This document shows, piece by piece, positions 25,072-32,855 of a stretch of 50,602 nt of DNA (position 1 is its first letter; each line of letters begins with the position of its first letter). The translations under genes were made by a program, and so were the position numbers. The notes beneath the pieces are model-generated. The model saw nothing but the letters and a program-made list of their open reading frames with translations. It was not told where the DNA came from and made no database searches. The stretch is from Rhodothermales bacterium (GTDB taxonomy: Bacteria > Bacteroidota > Rhodothermia > Rhodothermales > JAHQVL01), in the NCBI GenBank assembly GCA_034439735.1, contig JAWXAX010000239.1, positions 1-50,602 of the forward strand, in the 5' to 3' direction.

Positions 25072-27087
25072 ATGGCCAAGTCAACCAAAGAACGCGTGGC
25101 GGCTGACGTCGCGCCCGACCAGCAACAGCTTACGGAACGTCAGGCATTCCGCCTGAGCGAACTGACCGGCGTGCCGGCGAAGGAACTCGTCAAAACGACG
25201 TTTACCGATGCGCACGAGCGCGTCAAGTGGCTGATCGATCCCCAGCTACTCTTTTTCCGCCGCATCTGCGGGCGCGTCGTAAAAAACGACCCGGCGACCG
25301 GCGTGGCGTACGGTGTGCCCAACGCCACGGTGCATGTCGAAGATACCGACTGTTCGTTCCTCAGTTATGCGCCTTCCACGTCTCCGTATTACTGGCTTTT
25401 CCCTTTCAATTGCCACCGCGAAGTCATCGCCACTGTCAAAACCGACGCGTGCGGCAATTTCTGCGTGTTCGTGCCGCGGTGGGAGATCGACTGGATCCTG
25501 CGGTTCCGGCTCAAATTGATCTGCTTCCCGGACATCCGGATTCCGAATCTTGAGGATATCATCCGCGAGCGTTTCCCGTTCCCCGAGCCGGATCCGGGGC
25601 CGCTGCGGTTGGATCGGCCCGAGGTGTTCGAGCGGCTCCAGGAGGTACTCGGAAGCGCCGCGAGCGCGCCGCTCCAGGCGTTGCGAAGCGCCCCCGTGTT
25701 CGGGGCGAATGACGAGGCGGCGCGGGCGCTGCTGGCCCGGCCGGCCTTCACGACCCCGCAGCCGCCACCCATGCCGGCGGAACTCGCCGGCCTGAGCCGC
25801 GACGAGCGCGACAAGGCGTTCGCGGACTTTGTAGCCCGTCAGGGCCTGAACGTCGGTGAGCTTTCTCTCGGCCAGTATGTCGGACCGTTCTTGAAGTGTA
25901 AGACGGTGCTGGTGGCGGAGTGGACGCCGCTGTTCGACATGCCCGACATCACCTTCCGGGTGACGCAGGACTACGACCTGGATGGCGTCGAGGAGGTTAT
26001 CTACAGCGAGGGCTATTTTGACGTTCGCTGGAACGCCGGCTCGATCCCGAATGTGACGCTTGTGGCCTCTGGCAGCGCGTTGGCCTCGTCGATCTGCGAG
26101 GGGCCCATTATGCCGACGTGCACACAGCCGACCATCGTGACGGCCGGCCTGATGCCGCTTACGCCGGCATATCACCAGGCCTCGGGTTACGCGGTGCGGC
26201 CGAACCGGCCCCGCCGGCTGCCGGCGCCCGACAACGCCTTCGGGTTTTCCGACAGCCCGCGGCTGGCCGTCGGCGAAGCACCCTACGCGGGGACGATCCA
26301 ACTCCATGGATGCCATCGCTTTACCGGAGCCTCCTACTACCGCCTGGTGTATGTGCTGGAAGGCGCCTCCGAGGTACCGTTTACCTCGTTCAGCTGGCAT
26401 GCGCCTCGTCTGGGCGGCGGCCCCCCTGTGCCCTTCATCCCGGATGCCAACGGCTGGTACGGGATCGTGCCGGCGGCCGACCTCGTCTTCCCGCATTGGC
26501 TGCTCAACTGGGAGACCTGGCGACTACCGAACGGACGCTACGTCGTAAAACTCCAGCTGGGCAACGCGGCAAAATCCGTGGTCGATGAAAGCGCGACCGT
26601 GGCGTTCGTGGTGGATAACGCGGCGCCGAATGCCACCTTTGGAACGATCGATTGGCGGCCGGCCGGCGGCAGCTGGAATCCACTGCCTTCCATCTGCCCC
26701 GTCCTGTATCGCCCCGCCGGGATCGACCTGGAGATTCGGGTGAACTACGCGGCGTCGGCCGACCACTTCCGTGATGTGCGGCTTGGCGTGAGCGGCTGCG
26801 ACGGCGCGGCGCTGACACGGGTGGGCAACATGGCGGTCGCCGCCGACCGGAGCCGGTTCGAGCACTGGCACATCGGGCCGGCGGACAACGCGTGGGGCCA
26901 CACGGGCACGTTTGTGCTGCCCGCGGGCGCACCGGATGGCGCCTATACCGTCGCCCTGGATGCCTATGGACGCGCCTTTAACCCCGCCGGCAGCGACGGC
27001 GGCCCCGGGGCGGACTGGCACTACGACCCCGCGTACGCCCGCTCGCACCCACGACGCGCGATCTGCGTCATTACGGAAGGGGTTTAA
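25072..27087 (+). CDS. Large beta-rich protein of unknown function with carboxypeptidase-regulatory-like module
   Basis: 671 residues from the ATG at 25072. A short helical N-terminus (LTERQAFRLSELTGVPAKEL) is followed by a module near residues 60-160, GRVVKNDPATGVAYGVPNATV and then DTDCSFLSY, FNCHRE and DACGNFCVFVPRWEIDW. This looks like a carboxypeptidase-regulatory/CNA-B beta-sandwich with paired Cys. A helical linker (LLARPAFTTPQPPPMPAEL) and several further beta domains follow, ending in an Ig-like region (VVDNAAPNATFGTIDWR). No signal peptide, membrane helix or T9SS tail is seen, which is odd for such a Cys-bearing adhesin-like protein. Export by an unusual route or assembly in a cytosolic particle are both possible. 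Function unknown. Confidence 0.65.
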   Translation: MAKSTKERVAADVAPDQQQLTERQAFRLSELTGVPAKELVKTTFTDAHERVKWLIDPQLLFFRRICGRVVKNDPATGVAYGVPNATVHVEDTDCSFLSYAPSTSPYYWLFPFNCHREVIATVKTDACGNFCVFVPRWEIDWILRFRLKLICFPDIRIPNLEDIIRERFPFPEPDPGPLRLDRPEVFERLQEVLGSAASAPLQALRSAPVFGANDEAARALLARPAFTTPQPPPMPAELAGLSRDERDKAFADFVARQGLNVGELSLGQYVGPFLKCKTVLVAEWTPLFDMPDITFRVTQDYDLDGVEEVIYSEGYFDVRWNAGSIPNVTLVASGSALASSICEGPIMPTCTQPTIVTAGLMPLTPAYHQASGYAVRPNRPRRLPAPDNAFGFSDSPRLAVGEAPYAGTIQLHGCHRFTGASYYRLVYVLEGASEVPFTSFSWHAPRLGGGPPVPFIPDANGWYGIVPAADLVFPHWLLNWETWRLPNGRYVVKLQLGNAAKSVVDESATVAFVVDNAAPNATFGTIDWRPAGGSWNPLPSICPVLYRPAGIDLEIRVNYAASADHFRDVRLGVSGCDGAALTRVGNMAVAADRSRFEHWHIGPADNAWGHTGTFVLPAGAPDGAYTVALDAYGRAFNPAGSDGGPGADWHYDPAYARSHPRRAICVITEGV

Positions 27088-27138
27088 GGAAAAGGTAAAA
27101 GGTAAAAGGTAAAAGGTAAAAGGTAAAAGGTAAAAGGT
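27088..27138 (+). repeat. Heptamer tandem repeat (GGTAAAA)6
   Basis: Starting at the base after the stop codon: GGAAAA, six perfect GGTAAAA units (27094-27135) and a trailing GGT. This is a simple-sequence tract that can change length by slippage; it lies outside coding sequence. Confidence 0.95.
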
Positions 27139-27151
27139 GCTTTGGCCTATG

Positions 27152-27187
27152 CCTTTCCCTTGAACCTTAAGCCTCGAACCTTAAACC
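27152..27187. repeat. Dispersed intergenic repeat, copy 1 (TTGAACCTTAAGCCTCGAACC)
   Basis: The minus strand of this stretch shares AAGGTTCGAGGCTTAAGG with the spacer at 46132-46170. A looser relative (CAGGTTCAAGGTGCGCGG...) is at about 35920-35950. All three are next to stop codons or gene ends. Confidence 0.6.
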
Positions 27188-27191
27188 GTCT

Positions 27192-27905
27192 TCAAGACCT
27201 CAGCCGGCGGTTCTCGGGCACGGAGGTGCGGGTCAGCCCCTGGTTGACCTGCGCTTCCGTGCCCTTTTTTATGCCGTCGTAATAGCCTTCCGATTTGCGT
27301 AGGGTGACGGTCGACATCCGGGGCTTCTGGCCGGTGGTTTGTTTGTACCACACTTCGATTTGCTCTCGCTTGTCGACAGGGATGATGGCGCCATCAATCA
27401 GTTTGTGTGGAAAGACGCGCTGGGCGATGGTGCGCAGCCGGCCGTGGACGGCGTCCACCCATCCGGCGCGAAAGTCGTTGACCTCCCAGCGTTCGGGTGG
27501 GGGGTCATATCGCCCCGTGAAGGCCCTGGTGTGTCGTTCGAGCTGGGCGACGAGGGCGTCGAACAGGTAGAGGGCGTTTTCGATGTCGGCCGGCATGCCG
27601 CTGAGCACCCAGCGCGCGCGTACGCGGCCTTCTGCGCTGCCCGAAATGTAGAGGTCGTATACCCCGACAAACGCGCAGATGGTATGCATGAGGAGCGACG
27701 CCCACCCCGGGATCCGGTGCCAGCGGGTGTGGTGCTGCTGGATGACGTAGCGGCTCGTCTCCAGGTCGGCCGGCGAGATCATGTGCTTGCGCATCAGCTC
27801 CATCGCCTGGCGCTCGGCGCTTTCCGACTCATGGACGCTGGAGGTGCCGGCGGCCAGCGCCAGGAGCTTACCGATGCGCTCGATGATTTTGGGATCGACG
27901 GGCAT
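27192..27905 (-). CDS. DUF2786 domain protein
   Basis: 237 residues from the ATG at 27905. Residues 5-45 (IERIGKLLALAAGTSSVHES..., RQAMELMRKHMI) are the DUF2786 signature, a short helical domain often found in phage-related and defence-adjacent genes. The remainder has WASLLMHTICAFVGVYD and ISGSAEGRVRARWVLSGMP, a pattern seen in DUF2786/DUF7168 proteins. No catalytic motif is recognised. It follows the REC-kinase gene on the same strand. The 54-bp gap is filled by AACGTTCAACG repeats, so whether it belongs to the signalling operon is uncertain. Confidence 0.75.
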   Translation of the reverse strand: MPVDPKIIERIGKLLALAAGTSSVHESESAERQAMELMRKHMISPADLETSRYVIQQHHTRWHRIPGWASLLMHTICAFVGVYDLYISGSAEGRVRARWVLSGMPADIENALYLFDALVAQLERHTRAFTGRYDPPPERWEVNDFRAGWVDAVHGRLRTIAQRVFPHKLIDGAIIPVDKREQIEVWYKQTTGQKPRMSTVTLRKSEGYYDGIKKGTEAQVNQGLTRTSVPENRRLRS

Positions 27906-27906
27906 G

Positions 27907-27966
27907 AAACGTTGATTCGTTGAACGTTTTCTCGTTGAACGTTTCAATCGTTGAACGTTTCAACGT
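27907..27966. repeat. AACGTTCAACG repeat array between REC-kinase and DUF2786 genes
   Basis: Full copies of CGTTGAACGTT at 27918-27928, 27933-27943 and 27949-27959 are spaced 15-16 bp apart, with partial copies at both ends. The array fills the gap exactly, and its right end overlaps the stop codon of the REC-kinase gene (27960-27962). Confidence 0.8.
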
Positions 27967-29090
27967 CCCATCAACTCCTCGGCAATGGCTTCCGTGATGA
28001 CGATCGGGAGGGCGATACGGGAGCAGGTGCCCTTCTGGAGCACGCTTTCCAGGGTCAGTGCGCCATCGTAGAGTTCGACGATGCGTTTGGCGATGTAGAG
28101 CCCTATGCCGAGGCCCTGCTGCTCGTAGCTATCGCGTTCAAATTGCATGAACGCATTGATCTGGTCGATGTGGGATTTGCGCATGCCGCGCCCGGAGTCG
28201 CGAAATTCGATCACATAGAACCCATCCGGCGTGGTGTGGGAGGTGAGGAGGACGGGTGCGCCGGTGGTCGAGAACTTGAACGCGTTTTCGAGTAACTCGT
28301 GGATGAGGACTCGGAAGTGGTCCGGGTTGATGCGGATGGCCGACGGCGCAAGGTCCAGCACGAGGTCATTCAGCCGTTGGCGCTTGTTGGCATCCTTTTC
28401 GGCGATACACCGGATGAATTCGAACGCATCCTCGATATAGGTATGTTTGAGCGCGTCGAATTTTTCGGGGTCGGACTGCAGGACTTCGATCTCGGTGAGG
28501 ACCGCGTACTTCTCGGCCAGTTCCTCGAGCCGGCCGCCGGCGGCGTACACATCCCGCATCATATCCCTAATCTCCCCCATCTTAAACAGATCCGTCTCTT
28601 CCGAGATCATCTGGGCGTACCCGATGATGACGCCCAGGGGCGTCCGAAATTCGTGCGGGATGACCCGGGAGATATTGCGTCCGAGTTCGCGTAGTCGCTC
28701 CTCGAACGTATGGTGATGACGGGCCTGTTTGTCCAGCCGTACTCGTACGGCGTTTAACACGTCGTCCGCCTTGAAGGGCTTGGTGAGATAGTCGTCCGCG
28801 CCCTGGTTCATGCCGAGGCGCTGCTCGGCGGGATTGGCCAGCGCCGTGAGGAAGATGAAGGGGATCGTCGCGGTTGTGTGGTCTCTGCGGAGCGAGGCCA
28901 GGACATCGTAGCCACTCATCTCGGGCATCATCGCATCCGAGATAATGAGGTTCGGAATTTCGCTCCGGACGAGCGTGACGCCCTCGAATCCGTTTCGAGC
29001 ACCGAACACCTCGAATCCCTTGGCCTCCAGGAGGTCGGTCAGGTTATCGAGGATGTTCGGATCGTCTTCTATCAACAGGATCGATGTCAT
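27960..29090 (-). CDS. Response regulator–histidine kinase hybrid (REC-HisKA-like-HATPase)
   Basis: 376 residues. REC domain 1-120: acidic pocket IEDD, phospho-acceptor Asp about 52 in IISDAMMPEMSG, Thr 82 and Lys 104 in LTKPF. The kinase core follows, with RVIPHEFRTPLG (His about 146), N-box HELLENAFKFS, G1 DSGRGM and G2 GLGIGLYIAKR. An N-terminal receiver on a kinase usually lets a partner kinase control the second kinase. The upstream kinase gene overlaps by four bases (ATGA), making a direct phosphotransfer partner likely. No output DNA-binding domain is present, so another target must exist outside this operon. Confidence 0.9.
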   Translation of the reverse strand: MTSILLIEDDPNILDNLTDLLEAKGFEVFGARNGFEGVTLVRSEIPNLIISDAMMPEMSGYDVLASLRRDHTTATIPFIFLTALANPAEQRLGMNQGADDYLTKPFKADDVLNAVRVRLDKQARHHHTFEERLRELGRNISRVIPHEFRTPLGVIIGYAQMISEETDLFKMGEIRDMMRDVYAAGGRLEELAEKYAVLTEIEVLQSDPEKFDALKHTYIEDAFEFIRCIAEKDANKRQRLNDLVLDLAPSAIRINPDHFRVLIHELLENAFKFSTTGAPVLLTSHTTPDGFYVIEFRDSGRGMRKSHIDQINAFMQFERDSYEQQGLGIGLYIAKRIVELYDGALTLESVLQKGTCSRIALPIVITEAIAEELMGR

Positions 29091-30121
29091 GAATCGCTGG
29101 TCGGTTCAAGCTGACAATGTCGGGGAAGCATGATGGTGAACGCAGTCCCTTTTCCCAAGGTCGATTCGACGGTGATGCTTCCCTGATGCATGGAGACCGC
29201 GCGCTGCAGGACCGTCAGGCCCAGGCCAGTGCCCGGACGAGTGTCGACGTTGCTGGCACGGTGAAACGGTTCGAATAGGTAGGGCACGTCTTCGGGAGGA
29301 ATGCCGATTCCTTCGTCCGTGACACTCAGGATGAGAGTATCGACCTCGGAGCGCATGGTAATAACGATTCGCTTGCCGGGGTCAGAGTATTTGACGGCGT
29401 TGGACACCAGATTGGTGACGGCCATCCGAATCAGACTCGGATCGGAGGTCATCATCACGCCGTTCTCCGGTAACGTCAGATCCACGCTGTGTGCGTTCAG
29501 AAGGCCGCCCATGGTCAGTTCTTCCATGAGATCCAACAGATACGCCCGCGCGTCCAATTCCTGTTGGTGGCATTCCATGTGGCCGGAATCGATACGGCCG
29601 AGGATCAACACATCTTCGAGTAGACCGGTCATGTGCGCGACATTGCTCTCGATCCGATCCAGATGTTTCTGAATTTTATCGGCCGGCCAGAGGGTATAAA
29701 ACCGATTGAGGAGTTCCGCCGACGAATGGATGGTGGTCAGCGGCGTACGGAACTCGTGCGAGGCCATCGCGATGAACCGCGTCTTTAATTCGCTGAGCTC
29801 CTTTTCCTGTTCGAGCGCCTTGCGCATTTCCTCGCTGGCCTGCTCGGCGGCGATTTTGGCGAGCTGCAGCTCGCGGTTGGAGGCCGCGAGGTCTTCCAAC
29901 GCGCGGTTGAGCGCCGAGGTGCGTTCGTGGACCTTGGTCTCCATGGCGATGGCCGCCTGGAACAGCACAAACGAATCGCCCTGCCAGTCGAGGCCTCGCT
30001 CCACCCGGTTGCTCAGCGCCCGGTTGATTTTTTCAAGCCTGACGATGCGTGCTTGGAGGGGTTCACAGGAGGGGCAGTCCGGCGCGTCACACGGGGAGGT
30101 ATGGGTCGATTCAGGCTGCAT
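29087..30121 (-). CDS. Soluble sensor histidine kinase with Cys-rich N-terminus
   Basis: 344 residues with no membrane helix. The N-terminus has three Cys at 11, 16 and 19 (C-x4-C-x2-C). Next comes a long coiled coil (RIVRLEKINRAL...KVHERTSALNRAL), then HisKA with MASHEFRTPL (His 122), an N-box with N in VTNLVSNAVKYSD, G1 DEGIGIPP and G2 GTGLGLTVLQRA. Kinases of this type sit next to FIST proteins in many bacteria, where FIST is thought to bind a small ligand and pass the signal to the kinase. It overlaps the FIST gene by 11 bp and the REC-kinase gene by 4 bp, so the three are one transcriptional unit. Confidence 0.9.
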   Translation of the reverse strand: MQPESTHTSPCDAPDCPSCEPLQARIVRLEKINRALSNRVERGLDWQGDSFVLFQAAIAMETKVHERTSALNRALEDLAASNRELQLAKIAAEQASEEMRKALEQEKELSELKTRFIAMASHEFRTPLTTIHSSAELLNRFYTLWPADKIQKHLDRIESNVAHMTGLLEDVLILGRIDSGHMECHQQELDARAYLLDLMEELTMGGLLNAHSVDLTLPENGVMMTSDPSLIRMAVTNLVSNAVKYSDPGKRIVITMRSEVDTLILSVTDEGIGIPPEDVPYLFEPFHRASNVDTRPGTGLGLTVLQRAVSMHQGSITVESTLGKGTAFTIMLPRHCQLEPTSDS

Positions 30122-30938
30122 GACCGATCGCCACGCCCGTCAGCGTCTGGTTTACGTGCATCGCATTAAATTGGTCGTCGTAGGTGCTGAAGCCGATGAC
30201 GTTGTTGGCGGCATAGATCCGGCCGACCTGTTCCTTGATCCCATTTTGCTCCATGTCGCCGTTTATTCCGGCGACGAGCAGGCGGGACGAGTCCGCCTGG
30301 GTGACGACCATCTTGTCGTCCGTCGCCACGAAGTGTTCCGTTTTGAATAGGGTGAAGGGGAGGTGGGTGTCTATGAGGATAAACACCGCCGAGCGTTCGT
30401 GGAAGTCGCCCTCATGGAAAACGAAGGTGTGTTCGAAGCGCGTACCATCGGCGGCGGAACCACCGAACCGCTGGATGTCGCCCAGTTGTCCGAATAGAGC
30501 ATTGGCAATGACTTCTTCCTGATGTGAAAGCCCATCGATGAGCATCAATCCGAACGTGTTGCTGCCCGTCGGGAGGCATCCGCGTGCCCGAAGGTCGGTT
30601 AGGGCCGACTGGGCGAGGAACGCGGCCTTACTCATCGGCGAGTCGTCGATCTCATCGATGCGCGAGATCGCGACCTGAAAGTCGGTTACTTCGAAACTGA
30701 CGCCGGTCAAGGATGCTGTCCGATAGCCGAGCGGCCCGATTTCGCCGGCCGTCGTGCAACCCACCAGCGGGGTGGCTGGAAACTGCGCGCGCAGGGCTTC
30801 CCCCAACTCGGAGAGGGGACAGCCAGGCGAACAAAAAAACAACGTGTGCACTGCGTCGCGCTGGAAGAGCGCGTCGTGGAGTTCTTGCGTTGCGAGCGAG
30901 GCGCCATGGCGGAGGCTGGCGGTGTCTTGCGCGATCAT
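30111..30938 (-). CDS. FIST-domain sensor protein with internally deleted FIST_C
   Basis: Starting at the ATG 30938 gives 275 residues. FIST_N is intact: LFFCSPGCPLSELGEAL, LVGCTTAGEIGPLGY and GLMLIDGLSHQEE. In the C-terminal domain the sequence goes from VTQADSSRLLVAGINGD straight to MEQNGIKEQVGRIYAANNVI and the family-typical end GFSTY...MHVNQTLTGVAIG. In FIST proteins as I know them, about 90-110 residues separate the 'EINGxPA' strand from this end. They appear to be missing in frame. FIST proteins are thought to sense amino acids or similar ligands. A longer frame to 31112 exists, but its first codons lie inside a terminator hairpin, so the later start is preferred. Confidence 0.75.
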   Translation of the reverse strand: MIAQDTASLRHGASLATQELHDALFQRDAVHTLFFCSPGCPLSELGEALRAQFPATPLVGCTTAGEIGPLGYRTASLTGVSFEVTDFQVAISRIDEIDDSPMSKAAFLAQSALTDLRARGCLPTGSNTFGLMLIDGLSHQEEVIANALFGQLGDIQRFGGSAADGTRFEHTFVFHEGDFHERSAVFILIDTHLPFTLFKTEHFVATDDKMVVTQADSSRLLVAGINGDMEQNGIKEQVGRIYAANNVIGFSTYDDQFNAMHVNQTLTGVAIGHAA

Positions 30939-31082
30939 GGAGAGCGATACGGCGGTGCCGGGCGAAGAGACGCCGCAGGCGGTTCGGTTCGCCGGGGTGA
31001 GGACAGACGAACCGCGAGGTTTGACCGGGAGTATCGGCTCCGAGAGGTGGTTGGTTAACTCATCCAGGACATGAAAAAAGGA

Positions 31083-31121
31083 TAAAAAATACGGGGGGTC
31101 TGTTGCGGACACAGACCCCCC
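31083..31121 (-). terminator. Rho-independent terminator between the coiled-coil lipoprotein gene and the FIST operon
   Basis: A perfect 11-bp stem GGGGGGTCTGT / ACAGACCCCCC (31093-31103 with 31111-31121) and a 7-base loop. On the minus strand it is followed by a T-rich tract (TATTTTTTATC). It ends the transcript of the lipoprotein gene (stop at 31218) and places the FIST promoter downstream of it. Confidence 0.85.
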
Positions 31122-31217
31122 TACGGGTACTCAAGGCAGCCGGCCGGCCAGATTACTGATCAGCCGACGGCTCTATATTCATCCGCGATTGTGATGGTTG
31201 GTGTTGGGTTAGTGCGT

Positions 31218-31964
31218 TCAGGGTAAACTGGACCGTACAACGGTTGCCGAATCGTCGTTCTGGCGGACTTCCTGGGTAGCTTCCCGAATCCGTGCGCCAA
31301 GGTCGGCCACGGCATCGGCGAGCTCCGTTCGCTGCGCTTCAAAGGCTGTATCGGAGGCCGATTGGAACGTACTTAGCGTCGTGGACAGCTCGTTGAGGTC
31401 TTCCTGCAACGTCTGCATGGTTTCGGCGTGACGCTCCGTGTTAGCCGGCTTGTCGGCGGCGGCGTAGCGCTGGAAGTCGGACAACTCCATCTCCAGCTCC
31501 GTCAGGCGGGCATCGATGGCTTGTTCAAAAGCCCCACGATCGTCGATCGCCGAGAGGCGCAACGACTCGAGGTCCTCCACGATGCGACGCCACTGCGTGT
31601 CGATCGCCTGGCGGCGGGATTCCTGTTGGTCTTCCGTTGCGTCCGGAAGGGCGCGCAACTCCGTTTCAAGCGCGTCACGACGGTATTGCAAGCCGGCCAC
31701 ACGAACGCGGAAGCTGTCTGACAGTGTCTCCGTGTCGGATTCCATGTGCATGCGGAAGGCATCTATTTCCATATCGAGATTGTCGAGGTCGCGTTCGACC
31801 CGGGTACGGTAGTCGTCCATGGCGCCGGCATATGCGCCGGGCACTTCGGTCATGGCGTCGTCTTGCGGCATTTCAGACTCGCGCGGGGTTTCAGTGCAGG
31901 CGGCGAAAAGCAGCATAGGCACAAGGGTGGCGAGCATAGCGCGGGATACGTTGGATACATCCAT
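31218..31964 (-). CDS. Coiled-coil lipoprotein
   Basis: A 248-residue protein with a lipoprotein signal (MLATLVPMLLFAAC, Cys at 23) and an acidic spacer. Almost the entire mature part is one long helical/coiled-coil region rich in Glu, Asp, Arg and Ala (for example ELEMELSDFQRYAAAD, then QTLQEDLNELSTTLSTF). It resembles periplasmic coiled-coil spacers and stress proteins rather than an enzyme. It has its own strong terminator downstream. Function unknown. Confidence 0.75.
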   Translation of the reverse strand: MDVSNVSRAMLATLVPMLLFAACTETPRESEMPQDDAMTEVPGAYAGAMDDYRTRVERDLDNLDMEIDAFRMHMESDTETLSDSFRVRVAGLQYRRDALETELRALPDATEDQQESRRQAIDTQWRRIVEDLESLRLSAIDDRGAFEQAIDARLTELEMELSDFQRYAAADKPANTERHAETMQTLQEDLNELSTTLSTFQSASDTAFEAQRTELADAVADLGARIREATQEVRQNDDSATVVRSSLP

Positions 31965-32009
31965 GGAAGCGTCGGAGATTGGAGAGTGAGGTGATCGGAG
32001 GACGAGGCG

Positions 32010-32098
32010 CCCGTTCGGGCAGGGGCCGGCATTCTATCGGAACCATTGGGGGGCGCCGGCCCCTACCGCTGGGCGTAGCGATCGGGGGGATCGCTACG
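32010..32098. repeat. Cluster of GC-rich hairpins downstream of the fasciclin gene
   Basis: Three perfect stems occur in 90 bp: GCCC-GTTC-GGGC (32010-32020), AGGGGCCGGC / GCCGGCCCCT (32021-32030 with 32055-32064) and CGTAGCGATC / GATCGCTACG around a G5 loop (32074-32098). The last one ends 5 bp past the fasciclin stop codon on the minus strand. There is no T-run, so a factor-dependent or structural end is possible. The CGGCCCCTAC-type sequence is also reminiscent of dispersed intergenic repeats. Confidence 0.5.
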
Positions 32099-32102
32099 TC
32101 GT

Positions 32103-32657
32103 CTACCGGCGGTTGTTATCCTCGTCAGACTTCTTGGCGGCCGGTTTCAACACGGTGTCGATACCGTGGATGACGCCGTTCGTGCTCATGATGTCGGGAG
32201 TTACGATGGTGGCTTCGCCGATCATCGTCTTACCGGACTCGCTCACAATCTTCGCTTCGCCGCCATTAGCCAGTAAAACGGTTTCCATATCCGTAGCTTT
32301 TTCGCTCGGGATGGTTTCCATGACCAGATGGCCACGCAGAACCTCGGTCATCTCCTCCATGCTCATGCTGTTAAAGGAGGTCGCTTTATCAAATGCGGAG
32401 TCCGTGGGGGCAAACAGGGTGAAGGCGGTCGCCGATTCGAGCTGACGAGCGATGCCCGTTTTCTCCAGGGCGGCGATGAGCTTCGAATACTGGCCGGCCT
32501 CCTTAAGCGCGGCAAGCACATCCACTCCTTCTTCGGTCGTCAAGCTGACCTGCTCGACCGGTTTATCGACATCCTGCGCAAGCGCCGAGATCGGGGACGA
32601 GGCAAACAAAGCGCCTGCAACGAGCAGGGCGAAACAGGCACGAAGTGACGTTTTCAT
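32103..32657 (-). CDS. Secreted fasciclin (FAS1) domain protein
   Basis: 184 residues from the ATG at 32657, preceded by AGAAGG eight bases upstream and starting a good signal peptide (KTSLRACFALLVAGALFAS...). One FAS1 domain follows, with its two conserved motifs: FTLFAPTDSAFDK (H1) and the C-terminal GVIHGIDTVLKP (H2, N-G-x-I-H-x-I-D). FAS1 proteins act in adhesion or as surface stabilisers. The tail KKSDEDNNRR is polar and short. A lengthened start at 32723 gives 22 unlikely residues. Confidence 0.93.
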   Translation of the reverse strand: MKTSLRACFALLVAGALFASSPISALAQDVDKPVEQVSLTTEEGVDVLAALKEAGQYSKLIAALEKTGIARQLESATAFTLFAPTDSAFDKATSFNSMSMEEMTEVLRGHLVMETIPSEKATDMETVLLANGGEAKIVSESGKTMIGEATIVTPDIMSTNGVIHGIDTVLKPAAKKSDEDNNRR

Positions 32658-32855
32658 ATGAGAACCTTCTTCTAGTGAACGGTTGTAGCATGCCGTGAAC
32701 GAGTAGCCGTTCATTCGACGCACCCAACATAGGCCGATACGGGAAGGAGATGCTTTATGAAGGTCCGATGAATGCCTGATTATTACCTGATGGAAACCTG
32801 AGGGATGGCTGAAACCGGGTCGGTAGCGCTTTTTTGGCGGTTTTTGAGGTGCTGA

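Noticed and set aside
25246-26496. A 416-codon frame antisense to the 671-residue protein
   Set aside because: Composition is typical of GC-driven shadow frames, and no domain is visible.
27088-27138. Possible CRISPR-like array
   Set aside because: The units are 7-bp perfect repeats without spacers, i.e. a simple tandem tract; no cas gene is present.
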